DNA of 64,000 nucleotides. Source: Niveispirillum sp048066115. Its GTDB lineage: Bacteria; Pseudomonadota; Alphaproteobacteria; Azospirillales; Azospirillaceae. Both the position numbers and the translations under genes were made by a program. Shown here piece after piece: positions 42,442 through 50,480 of the stretch. The stretch lies in contig NZ_JBLTYX010000001.1 of NCBI RefSeq assembly GCF_048066115.1, forward strand, positions 930,001 to 994,000. Direction: 5' to 3'. Position 1 is the stretch's first letter. Every line of letters starts with the position of its first letter. The notes under the pieces are model-generated. The model did no database searches, was not told the origin of the DNA, and was given only the letters and a program-made list of their open reading frames with translations.

Positions 42442-44676
42442 ATGATCGGGAAAAGGACAAGGCCGGCGCTGCTGCGCGCCGGGGTGGCGCTGCTCGCCCT
42501 GGTGACGGCGCAGAATGGCCAGGCACAGACGGCACCGGCCGGCGACGGGCTGATGATCGAGGAGATCATCGTATCGGCGCGGCGGCGGCTGGAACCGTTG
42601 CAGACCACGCCGGTGGCCGTGACGGCGCTGGCGGAGGAAGCTTTGCGCGAACAGGCCGTCAGCAATATCGCCGATGTCGGCCGGCTGGCGCCCAATTTGC
42701 AGATCGCCACGGGCCGCAACAGTTCCAGCATCGGCTTCATCTTCATCCGCGGCGTCGGCCAGGCGGATGAAAGCCCCACGGCCGATCCCGGCGTGGCGCA
42801 ATATGTCGATGACGTCTATCTGGGCCGCCTGCAGGGCGGGCTGGTCAATATCAGCGACGTCGCCTCGGTGGAGGTGCTGCGCGGGCCGCAGGGCACGCTC
42901 TATGGCAAGAATACCATCGGCGGAGCGCTGAAGATCAATTCCAAGCTGCCCGGCCCCGACACCGAATATGCGGCCAGCCTGGCTTACGGCAATTACGACA
43001 GCCTGTCCGCCAAGGCCTCGGTCAGCCTGCCGCTGGTCGATGACGCGCTGTTCTGGCGCCTGTCGGTGGACCGCAGCCGCAATGACGGCTTCATGCGCAA
43101 CCACCTGACCGGCACGCGCGGCAATGACCAGGACGTGCTGTCGGGCCGCACCGTGCTGCGTTACAACCCGTCGGAAGACATCGACATCCTGCTGTCGGTG
43201 GACGGGTCGCGCGACCGGTCGGCGCCCTATTACGGCTTCGTCATCGAAACGGCGCAGACGGAGATCACCCCCTTCATCAAGGCGCTGATCGGCGATATCG
43301 GTACCCATGCCAAGAGCGTGCATGGTGATATTTGGAATGGCGGCTTCGATGCCGGACAGGAGGCGGTGCTGGCCCCCTTCTCCCCCAACGAGGATGTATG
43401 GGGCGCCTTCCTGCGCGCCTCTTATGGCGGGGATGAGCTGAACGTCAAATCCATCACCGCCTATCGCGAGATCAAGCGCGACCGCATGTCGGATGCCGAC
43501 GCCTCCCCGCTTTCCATCGGCAATTTCGCCGACCGCATGGACCAATGGCAGGCCAGCCAGGAATTCCAGGTATCGGGAGAGGCGCTGGACGGGCGGCTGA
43601 ACTGGCTGGGCGGCCTGTTCTATTATCAGGAGGATGTGGGCCTGCTGACCATGGCCAACCTGGTGCCCGCCTTCGTGCCGCTGGGGCTGGACCAGACCCG
43701 CGACCAGCAGCTGGACGTCACCACCAAGAGCTATGCCGCCTTCCTGAATGCCAGCTACGACCTGACCGACAAGCTGTCGGGATCGGTGGGCCTGCGCTAC
43801 ACGTCGGAACGCAAGTCGATCTTCGTCTGGAACCGGTCCATCGCCAGCGGTGCCACGATTTTCGGCCCCACCGACAATGCCCGCACCTTCGAGGATCTGT
43901 CACCGCGCATCGGGCTGGATTACGAATGGTCGCCGGAAATCTTCACCTATGCCAGCCTGTCCAAGGGGTTCAAGAGCGGCGGATTCAATTACGACCCCGA
44001 CACGGTCGGCACGCTCCAGCCCTATAATGCCGAAAAGGTCTGGGCCTATGAGGCCGGCGTGAAGACGCAATGGTTCGACCGTCGCCTGACGGTCAACCTC
44101 GCGGCCTTCTATACCGATTACAAGGACATCCAGCTGCAGGTCTTCGCCATCCAGAACGGCACGATCTTCCAGCCCACGGCCAATGCCGGCAAGGCGCATG
44201 TGCAGGGGCTGGAGGTGGAGACGCGCTGGCAGGCGGGCGGCGGCTTCACGCTCTATGGTGCCGGTGCCCTGACCGACGCCGCCTATGACGAATATCAGGA
44301 CGCGGTGCTGGGCGACGTGTCGGACCGCAAGTTCGTCTATACGCCCAAATATAGCGGCCTGGTCGGCCTGGCCTGGGAAGGGGCATTGTCGGAAAATGCT
44401 GCGGCCCACCTGGATATCAATTACAGCGCCAAGTCCCGCACCTGGCACGACCCGCAGAATACCCGCTCCATCGCCCAGGGCGGCTATGGCCTACTGAACG
44501 CGCGGGCGGCCCTGCGCTTCCAGGATGACCGGCTGGAGGTGGCGGCCTATGGCAAGAACCTGACCGACAAGGCCTATGTCCAGAACGGCGCCTCGTTGCT
44601 GGACAGTCTGGGCTATGCCATCGCCTTCGCCGGCGCGCCGCGCACCTATGGGCTGGAGGTCAACTGGCGGTATTGA
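42442..44676 (+). CDS. TonB-dependent outer-membrane receptor
   Basis: The receptor has 744 residues from the ATG at 42442. A GAGGG lies four to five bases before it, and the signal peptide MIGKRTRPALLRAGVALLAL ends at GQAQ. An ATG at 42391 would give 17 more residues but lies only eight bases after the operator, where the transcript barely starts. The TonB box is EEIIVSA (40-46), and the plug signature is VEVLRGPQGTLYGKNTIGG. The C-terminus is VNWRY with a final aromatic residue. The gene overlaps the convergent TetR gene by 17 bases. Confidence 0.9.
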   Translation: MIGKRTRPALLRAGVALLALVTAQNGQAQTAPAGDGLMIEEIIVSARRRLEPLQTTPVAVTALAEEALREQAVSNIADVGRLAPNLQIATGRNSSSIGFIFIRGVGQADESPTADPGVAQYVDDVYLGRLQGGLVNISDVASVEVLRGPQGTLYGKNTIGGALKINSKLPGPDTEYAASLAYGNYDSLSAKASVSLPLVDDALFWRLSVDRSRNDGFMRNHLTGTRGNDQDVLSGRTVLRYNPSEDIDILLSVDGSRDRSAPYYGFVIETAQTEITPFIKALIGDIGTHAKSVHGDIWNGGFDAGQEAVLAPFSPNEDVWGAFLRASYGGDELNVKSITAYREIKRDRMSDADASPLSIGNFADRMDQWQASQEFQVSGEALDGRLNWLGGLFYYQEDVGLLTMANLVPAFVPLGLDQTRDQQLDVTTKSYAAFLNASYDLTDKLSGSVGLRYTSERKSIFVWNRSIASGATIFGPTDNARTFEDLSPRIGLDYEWSPEIFTYASLSKGFKSGGFNYDPDTVGTLQPYNAEKVWAYEAGVKTQWFDRRLTVNLAAFYTDYKDIQLQVFAIQNGTIFQPTANAGKAHVQGLEVETRWQAGGGFTLYGAGALTDAAYDEYQDAVLGDVSDRKFVYTPKYSGLVGLAWEGALSENAAAHLDINYSAKSRTWHDPQNTRSIAQGGYGLLNARAALRFQDDRLEVAAYGKNLTDKAYVQNGASLLDSLGYAIAFAGAPRTYGLEVNWRY

Positions 44677-45295
44677 GCACCGCCAGCCCGGCCAGCTGCA
44701 TCTCCAGCCCCAGACGGAACCTGGCATCCTGGTCGCCGTCGAAGATATCGGGGATGCAGGTGGCGACATGGGGGTAGCGGTCGCCGATGAAGCGGGTGAA
44801 TTCCGCACGGCGGGCGGCCAGGGCCACCCCTTCGCTGCCCCCCGGCTCCGCCGCCCCCTGTTCCTCTATCGTGAAGCCCAGCACGAAATAGGTGACGGTC
44901 AATGCCCCCCAGGCGGCGTTCCGCCGGGGCATGCCGGCATTCATCAACACGCCGATCAGATGGTCGGCGGTGCGGATGACATTGTCGTTGATGGAGAAGG
45001 TGCCGGCGAAGACCCGGGCGCCGTCACGCCGGGACCGCAATGCCGCGCGCAGTTCCCAGGCGATGGATGACACCTGCTCCGCCCAGCTTCCCGGCGGCAC
45101 CGCCCGCGCCACGGGTGCGATCAGCGCGTCGGCCATCGCCTCCAGCAGGGCCTGCTTGTTCTTGAAATGCCAGTAGAGCGAGGGTGCCTGGATCTTCAGC
45201 GCATCGGCCAGCACCCGCATGGTCAGACCATCCACCCCCACCTCGTCCAGCAGCGCCAGTGCCGCCGCGACAATCTGTTCCCGGTCAAGCCGCAT
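44660..45295 (-). CDS. TetR-family regulator (TetR_C type)
   Basis: The 211-residue protein has the helix-turn-helix LTMRVLADALKIQAPSLYWHFKNKQALLEAM and a C-terminal domain of tetracycline-repressor type. Its last 17 coding bases overlap the end of the convergent TonB receptor gene. Divergent from it is an aromatic monooxygenase. Two CTAAC-N3-GTTAG sites lie between the two genes and a third lies at the receptor promoter, so it likely represses receptor, monooxygenase and itself. The inducer is presumably the aromatic substrate. Confidence 0.9.
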   Translation of the reverse strand: MRLDREQIVAAALALLDEVGVDGLTMRVLADALKIQAPSLYWHFKNKQALLEAMADALIAPVARAVPPGSWAEQVSSIAWELRAALRSRRDGARVFAGTFSINDNVIRTADHLIGVLMNAGMPRRNAAWGALTVTYFVLGFTIEEQGAAEPGGSEGVALAARRAEFTRFIGDRYPHVATCIPDIFDGDQDARFRLGLEMQLAGLAVLNTAS

Positions 45296-45307
45296 CGTTT
45301 TTCCCCG

Positions 45308-45356
45308 TTGACATCATCTCTCTCTAACAGTGTAAGGTCATCCCTAACAACGTTAG
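45308..45356. promoter_or_regulatory. Monooxygenase promoter with two TetR operator copies
   Basis: TTGACA (45308-45313) is followed after 17 bases by TGTAAG (45331-45336). One imperfect operator copy, CTAAC-AGT-GTAAG (45324-45336), covers the -10 box, and a perfect copy, CTAAC-AAC-GTTAG (45344-45356), lies just downstream, 16 bases before the monooxygenase ATG. The layout matches the receptor promoter at 42345. Confidence 0.65.
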
Positions 45357-45372
45357 ATTAATGGAGTGAAAC

Positions 45373-46776
45373 ATGAATTTCTCGACCCAGGTCATCATCA
45401 CGGGCGGGGGCCCGACCGGCCTGATGGCCGCCTGCGAACTGGCGCTGGCCGGCATCAAGGTCACGGTGCTGGAGCGCCGCACGCAGCGGGTGGCACAGTC
45501 GCGCGCCCTGACGCTGCATCCGCGCACGCTGGAGATATTCTCCATGCGCGGGCTGCTGGACCGGGCGCTGAAGCGCGGCATCCCCCTGCCCACGGGCCAT
45601 TACGGGGTGCTGGACACGCGGCTGGACTTCACCACCCTGGACACGTCCTGCCCCTACACATTGTTCATCCCGCAGGCGGTGACGGAGGAATTGCTGGAGG
45701 AGCGCGCCCTGGAACTGGGCGTGGATCTGCGCCGCGGCCGCCGCGTCACCGGCTTCACCCAGGATGAGGCCGGCGTGCATGTCACGGCGGAGGGGCCGGA
45801 CGGCGCCTTCACCGGTGACGGTCTGTTCCTGCTGGGTGCCGATGGCGCGCGCAGCACGATCCGTACCCTGTCAGGCGTCCCCTTCCCCGGCACGGACACG
45901 ACCAGCACCATGTTCCTGGCCGACATGGTCCTGGATGATCCGCCCAAGACCTTTTCCTTCGCCAATGACAAGGGCCGGTTCCTGGTGGTGCCGCTGGGCG
46001 ACGGCAAGCATCACCGCTTCGCCATCGTCGATGGCGACCGGCTGGGCGCCCCCCTGTCGGAACCGGTGACGGTGGAGGAGGTGCGCCAGGCGGCCCTGAA
46101 AATCGCCGGCACCGATTTCGGCATGCGCGACCCGTTCTGGCTGTCGCGTTTCGGGGACGAGACGCGGCTGGCCGCCAGCTACCGGCAGGGCCGGGTGCTA
46201 CTGGCCGGCGATGCCTGCCATATCCACCTGCCGGCCGGCGGCCAGGGCCTGAATGTCGGCGTGCAGGATGCCTTCAACCTGGGCTGGAAGCTGGCGTCGG
46301 TGATCAAGGGCGAAGCGCCGGACAGTTTGCTGGACAGCTATCACGCCGAACGCCATCCGGTGGGCCAGGCGCTGCTGGACAATACGCTGGCGCAGACGGC
46401 GGTGATGGTGGCCTTCAAGGGCCGGGACCTGGCGCTGCGCAATGTGCTGAACGACCTGCTGAAGCTGAAGCCGGTCAACCGGCTGCTGGCCGACCAGATC
46501 TGCGCCTTCGACATCGCCTATGCGGATGGGACGCCACTTGTCGGCGAGCGGCTGCCGGATGTCGAACTGCGGCTGGCATCGGGTGACAGCGTTCCGCTCT
46601 ATTCGCTGCTGCATGAGGGCAACTGGCTGGACATCCGCCTGCCCGGCGCACCGGCATCCGACCCCAGGGGCCGCCGCGTCGATGCGCTGGAAATCGTGGG
46701 CCGTGAGCGGTTGGCCGGCCTGACCCGCCTTCTGGTACGGCCGGACGGCCATATCGGCGCGACGATTCCAGGCTGA
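45373..46776 (+). CDS. FAD-dependent aromatic monooxygenase (MhpA/phenol-hydroxylase type)
   Basis: The 467-residue flavoprotein has GGGPTGLMAACELA (10-23), the DG block LLGADGARSTIRTLSGVPFPG, and the GD block VLLAGDACHIHLPAGGQGLNVGVQDAFNLGWKLA, which marks the PheA/TfdB/MhpA group. A C-terminal thioredoxin-like domain follows, but it is short. It would add a hydroxyl to a phenolic ring with NAD(P)H and O2. GGAG lies seven bases before the ATG. With mhpD-F-E downstream, a role ahead of meta-cleavage is plausible. Confidence 0.9.
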   Translation: MNFSTQVIITGGGPTGLMAACELALAGIKVTVLERRTQRVAQSRALTLHPRTLEIFSMRGLLDRALKRGIPLPTGHYGVLDTRLDFTTLDTSCPYTLFIPQAVTEELLEERALELGVDLRRGRRVTGFTQDEAGVHVTAEGPDGAFTGDGLFLLGADGARSTIRTLSGVPFPGTDTTSTMFLADMVLDDPPKTFSFANDKGRFLVVPLGDGKHHRFAIVDGDRLGAPLSEPVTVEEVRQAALKIAGTDFGMRDPFWLSRFGDETRLAASYRQGRVLLAGDACHIHLPAGGQGLNVGVQDAFNLGWKLASVIKGEAPDSLLDSYHAERHPVGQALLDNTLAQTAVMVAFKGRDLALRNVLNDLLKLKPVNRLLADQICAFDIAYADGTPLVGERLPDVELRLASGDSVPLYSLLHEGNWLDIRLPGAPASDPRGRRVDALEIVGRERLAGLTRLLVRPDGHIGATIPG

Positions 46777-46784
46777 CCTTTCAG

Positions 46785-46809
46785 GCCCGGCACCCTCGCG
46801 GTGCCGGGC
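46785..46809. terminator. Bidirectional hairpin between convergent genes
   Basis: Perfect 10-base arms GCCCGGCACC (46785-46794) and its complement (46800-46809) enclose a 5-base loop, with an outer GACCTT/AAGGTC pairing. It lies between the ends of the monooxygenase gene and the convergent aldolase gene. There is no long T-run, so termination strength is uncertain. Confidence 0.65.
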
Positions 46810-46824
46810 AAGGTCGGACCTCCG

Positions 46825-47853
46825 TCAGGGGCCGCGCTTGACCATGTCGAGCGCCACATCGACGATCATGTCCTCCTGCCCGCCCACCATCTTGCGCCGG
46901 CCCAGTTCGACCAGGATGGAGCGGGTGTCCAGCCCATGTTCGCCCGCCGCCTTTTCCGCATGGCGCAGGAAGCTGGAATAGACGCCGGCATAGCCCAGCG
47001 ACAGGGTTTCCCGATCCACGCGCACGGGGCGGTCCTGCAACGGCCGCACCAGATCCTCCGCCGCATCCATCAGGGCATAGAGGTCGCAGCCATGGTTCCA
47101 GCCCATGCGGTCGGCGGCGGCGATGAACACCTCCAGCGGCGCGTTGCCGGCCCCGGCCCCCATGCCGGCCAGGCTGGCATCGACGCGCACGGCCCCGTTC
47201 TGGACCGCGATGATGGAATTGGCCACGCCCAGCGACAGATTGTGATGGGCATGCACGCCGCGCTGCGTCTCCGGCTTCAGCACCCGGTCATAGGCGGCCA
47301 GGCGGGCGGCATACTGGTCCATGTTCATGGCCCCGCCGCTGTCGGTGACATAGACGCAATGGGCGCCATAGGCCTCCATCAGCTTGGCCTGCTTGGCCAG
47401 GGCGTCCGGCTCCGACATGTGGCTCATCATCAGGAAGCCGGAGACATCCATGCCCAGGCTGCGCGCCGCCTCGATATGCTGCTTGGAGACATCGGCCTCC
47501 GTGCAATGGGTGGCGATGCGCACCGACCGCACGCCGAGACGATAGGCGTGTTTCAGGTCATGCACCGTGCCGATGCCGGGCAACAGCAGGGTGGTCAGCA
47601 CCGCATGCTCCAGCACATCGGCCACCGCTTCGATCCATTCCCAGTCGGTATGGGCGCCGAAGCCGTAATTGAAGCTGGAACCGTTCAAGCCATCGCCATG
47701 CGCCACCTCGATGGCGTCCACCTTCGCCCGGTCCAGGGCCCTGGCGATGGCCTGCACATGGTCCAGCCCGTATTGATGACGGATGGCATGCATGCCGTCG
47801 CGCAAGGTCACGTCCTGGATATAGAGCTTGGTCTGCGTCGGATCGAGGCTCAT
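46825..47853 (-). CDS. mhpE: 4-hydroxy-2-oxovalerate aldolase
   Basis: The 342-residue DRE-TIM aldolase has the metal-binding DVTLRDGMHA (14-23) and the histidine pair in GVHAHHNLSLG. It splits 4-hydroxy-2-oxopentanoate into pyruvate and acetaldehyde. Its start overlaps the stop of the acetaldehyde dehydrogenase gene (ATGA, 47850-47853). The two proteins form a channelling complex in known pathways. It is the last gene of the mhpD-F-E operon. Confidence 0.96.
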   Translation of the reverse strand: MSLDPTQTKLYIQDVTLRDGMHAIRHQYGLDHVQAIARALDRAKVDAIEVAHGDGLNGSSFNYGFGAHTDWEWIEAVADVLEHAVLTTLLLPGIGTVHDLKHAYRLGVRSVRIATHCTEADVSKQHIEAARSLGMDVSGFLMMSHMSEPDALAKQAKLMEAYGAHCVYVTDSGGAMNMDQYAARLAAYDRVLKPETQRGVHAHHNLSLGVANSIIAVQNGAVRVDASLAGMGAGAGNAPLEVFIAAADRMGWNHGCDLYALMDAAEDLVRPLQDRPVRVDRETLSLGYAGVYSSFLRHAEKAAGEHGLDTRSILVELGRRKMVGGQEDMIVDVALDMVKRGP

Positions 47854-48791
47854 GCCGTCCTTCCTTCCTGCATGCGGGTGGCGATGCGTTCGGCCGTGCG
47901 CAGGGCCGCCGATGTCATGATGTCCAGGTTGCCGGCATAGGCGGGCAGGTAATGCGCCGCCCCCTCCACCTCCAGGAACACGCTCACCTTCAGGCCGGTG
48001 AATTCCCCGCCCATTTCCGGGATGCGCAGGGGGCGGTTGGACCCGACATGTTCGAACTGCACCGCCTGTTTCAGGCGATATCCCGGAACATATGTGCGCA
48101 CCTCCTCCACCATCGCCGCCACACTGTCGGCGATGGCCTGGCGGTCGCTATCCTCCGCCAGGCAATAGACCGTGTCGCGCATGATCAGCGGCGGTTCAGC
48201 GGGGTTCAGGACGATGATGGCCTTGCCGCGTGTGGCACCGCCGACATCGACGATGGCCTGGCTGGTGGTCTCCGTGAATTCATCGATATTGGCGCGGGTG
48301 CCAGGGCCGGCACTCTTGGACGCGATGGAGGCCACGATCTCCCCGTAATGCACCTTGGCCACCCGGTTGACGGCATGGACGATGGGGATCGTCGCCTGCC
48401 CGCCGCAGGTCACCATATTGACATTGGGCGCATCCAGATGCGCCAGACCATTGACCGGCGGGATGACATAGGGGCCGATAGCCGCCGGCGTCAGGTCGAT
48501 CACCCGCTTGCCATATGCCCGCAGCACGGCGTCATGATGCTTGTGCGCACCGGCCGACGTGGCGTCGAAGACGATGGCGATATCCTTGAATTCCGGCATC
48601 GAAACCAGCCCGTCGATGCCGCCCGCCGTGACGGGCACGCCCAGGCGCTGCGCCCGCTTCAGCCCGTCGGACTCCGGATCGATGCCGACGAACGCGCCCA
48701 TCTCCAGCATGTTCGACAGGCGCATCACCTTGATCATCAGGTCGGTGCCGATATTGCCCGACCCGATGATGGCAACCTTGGTCTTGCCCAT
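47850..48791 (-). CDS. mhpF: Acetaldehyde dehydrogenase (CoA-acylating)
   Basis: The 313-residue protein oxidises acetaldehyde with NAD+ and CoA to acetyl-CoA. It has the Rossmann motif IIGSGNIGTDLMIKV and the nucleophile Cys129 (MVTCGGQATIP). Its gene lies three bases after the hydratase stop and overlaps the aldolase gene. The order hydratase, dehydrogenase, aldolase is the usual lower meta-cleavage cassette. Confidence 0.96.
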   Translation of the reverse strand: MGKTKVAIIGSGNIGTDLMIKVMRLSNMLEMGAFVGIDPESDGLKRAQRLGVPVTAGGIDGLVSMPEFKDIAIVFDATSAGAHKHHDAVLRAYGKRVIDLTPAAIGPYVIPPVNGLAHLDAPNVNMVTCGGQATIPIVHAVNRVAKVHYGEIVASIASKSAGPGTRANIDEFTETTSQAIVDVGGATRGKAIIVLNPAEPPLIMRDTVYCLAEDSDRQAIADSVAAMVEEVRTYVPGYRLKQAVQFEHVGSNRPLRIPEMGGEFTGLKVSVFLEVEGAAHYLPAYAGNLDIMTSAALRTAERIATRMQEGRTA

Positions 48792-48794
48792 GGA

Positions 48795-49580
48795 TCAGAC
48801 CTTTCCGTAAGTGAAGGAACAGGAACCCAGCCCACCGACCTTGGCCACGATCGTCTGGCCGGGCGACAGCGCCACCATCGGACCCAGCGCACCGGTCAGC
48901 AGGATATCGCCCGCCTGCAACGGCTCCCCGCGGGCCGCCAGCGTGCGGGCCAGCCAGGCCGCCGCGTTCAGCGGATGGCCCAGGCAGGCGGCCCCCGCGC
49001 CTAAGGAGACCACGGCGCCATCCACCTCCAGCACCATGCCGCAGGTATAGAGATCCAGGCCCGCCAGGGGCTTGCCCTCATCGGCGATGACGAAGAAGGC
49101 CGAGGAGCCATTGTCGGCCACCGTGTCGGCAAAGGTGATTTTCCAATCGGCGATACGGCTGTCCACGATCTCGATGGCGGCATGGACAGTGGCGACCGCG
49201 GCCGCCACCTGCTCCGGTGTCGTTTCCGGGTCGGTCAGGGCAGCACCCAGCACCAGCGCCACTTCCGCTTCTACCTTGGGCTGCAAGGCGCGCGACGGGT
49301 CCAGGCGGCCACCGTCGGCAACGCGCATATCATCGAACAAGGCACCGAAATCCGGCTGGCTGACGCCCAGCTGGGTTTGCACGGCCTTGGCCGTCAGCCC
49401 CGCCTTGCGGCCCACGATGCGCCTTCCCTGGGCTTGCCAGAAACGGGTATTCAGGGTCTGCACCGCATAGGCGCCGTCGGCATCCAGCGGATCCAGCCCG
49501 TCGCGCAGCGGCGGCACGGCCCCCCTTGCATAGGCATCGCGCAGGCGCCGCGCCAGCTCGTCATGGGTGGGAGAGGCCAT
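48795..49580 (-). CDS. mhpD: 2-oxopent-4-enoate hydratase
   Basis: The protein has 261 residues from MASPTHDEL, with AGGAAA upstream. It has the hydratase/decarboxylase-family blocks GRKAGLTAKAVQTQLGV, QPKVEAEVALVLG (metal-binding glutamates) and EIVDSRIADWK. It hydrates 2-oxopent-4-enoate to 4-hydroxy-2-oxopentanoate. 4-oxalocrotonate decarboxylase is a close relative and cannot be excluded; no partner copy is present, which favours the hydratase. A divergent IclR regulator lies upstream. Confidence 0.92.
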   Translation of the reverse strand: MASPTHDELARRLRDAYARGAVPPLRDGLDPLDADGAYAVQTLNTRFWQAQGRRIVGRKAGLTAKAVQTQLGVSQPDFGALFDDMRVADGGRLDPSRALQPKVEAEVALVLGAALTDPETTPEQVAAAVATVHAAIEIVDSRIADWKITFADTVADNGSSAFFVIADEGKPLAGLDLYTCGMVLEVDGAVVSLGAGAACLGHPLNAAAWLARTLAARGEPLQAGDILLTGALGPMVALSPGQTIVAKVGGLGSCSFTYGKV

Positions 49581-49683
49581 GGGGGATTTCCTTCTGATCC
49601 TGGGGCGCGTGGCGGCCGCCATCCTTGCGTTGAAAAGTCTTAGGATATTCCGGCGCTTGGCGCCAGATGGGCACCACGCTATA

Positions 49684-49700
49684 TTCTCACATCATGAGAA
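49684..49700. promoter_or_regulatory. Inverted repeat at the IclR start, possible autoregulatory operator
   Basis: TTCTCA-CATCA-TGAGAA has perfect 6-base arms and spans the ATG at 49694. It lies in the spacer between divergent mhpD and the IclR gene. A regulator bound there would block translation start or the nearby promoter. Confidence 0.4.
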
Positions 49701-50452
49701 GCGGCACGCCCCCCATCCTGTCCCTGAAACGGACCCTGACCATGCTGGAGGCGGTGATCGCCGATGGCGGGCGGTCCAGCGTTTCCGACATCGCGCGACT
49801 GGCAGGGATGCCGGTGGCCACCGCCCACCGCCAGGTGCTGACCCTGGTGGAGGCGGGATATCTGGCCCCTTCAGGCAAGGGCCGGCATGTGGCGGGCAGC
49901 CGGCTGCTGGGTCTGGCCCACCGGCTGGACGAGAAGCAGGTGATCGTCAATATCGCCGCCCCGCTGCTGCACCGGCTGGCCGTGCAGGTCCGCTGCACCG
50001 TGCAGCTGGGCACGCTGGAGAATGACATGGTCACCTACCGGCTGAAGACCGGGCGCGGGGCCAGCGGCCTGTTCACGCGGGTGGGCATGCAGCTGGAAGC
50101 CTATTGTTCGGGCATCGGCAAGGTGCTGCTGGCCCATCTGGGGGAGGAGGAGCGGGAGGCCTATCTGGCCGGCGGCCCCTTCGTGGCCCTGACGGAACGG
50201 ACCATCACCGATCCGGCCCTGCTGCGCGAGGAGCTGGACCGCGTCCGCACCCGGGGTTACGCCCTGGACGATGGGGAGATCGCAGCGGATTTGCGGTGCA
50301 TGGCGGTGCCCGTCAGGGGCCGGGATGCCAGCACGCCCGCGGCAATTTCGGTGTCGCAGATGATGTCCGCCCGCAACCGCCTGCCGGATGAGACATTACT
50401 GACTTTGCTTCTCGATACGGCGGACCGCATATCGCAAGGTGCCTTCGGTTGA
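49694..50452 (+). CDS. IclR-family transcriptional regulator
   Basis: The protein has 252 residues from the ATG at 49694; an ATG at 49667 is equally possible, and neither has a clear ribosome-binding site. The helix-turn-helix is SVSDIARLAGMPVATAHRQVLTLVEAGYL, and the effector domain contains AYCSGIGKVLLAHL and RTRGYALDDGEIAADLRCMAVPV. IclR proteins such as MhpR, PcaR and PobR control aromatic pathways. It is divergent from mhpD-F-E, so it probably regulates them. Confidence 0.92.
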   Translation: MRSGTPPILSLKRTLTMLEAVIADGGRSSVSDIARLAGMPVATAHRQVLTLVEAGYLAPSGKGRHVAGSRLLGLAHRLDEKQVIVNIAAPLLHRLAVQVRCTVQLGTLENDMVTYRLKTGRGASGLFTRVGMQLEAYCSGIGKVLLAHLGEEEREAYLAGGPFVALTERTITDPALLREELDRVRTRGYALDDGEIAADLRCMAVPVRGRDASTPAAISVSQMMSARNRLPDETLLTLLLDTADRISQGAFG

Positions 50453-50480
50453 TATCGACTCGCCCTGGCGAAGCGGCGGC

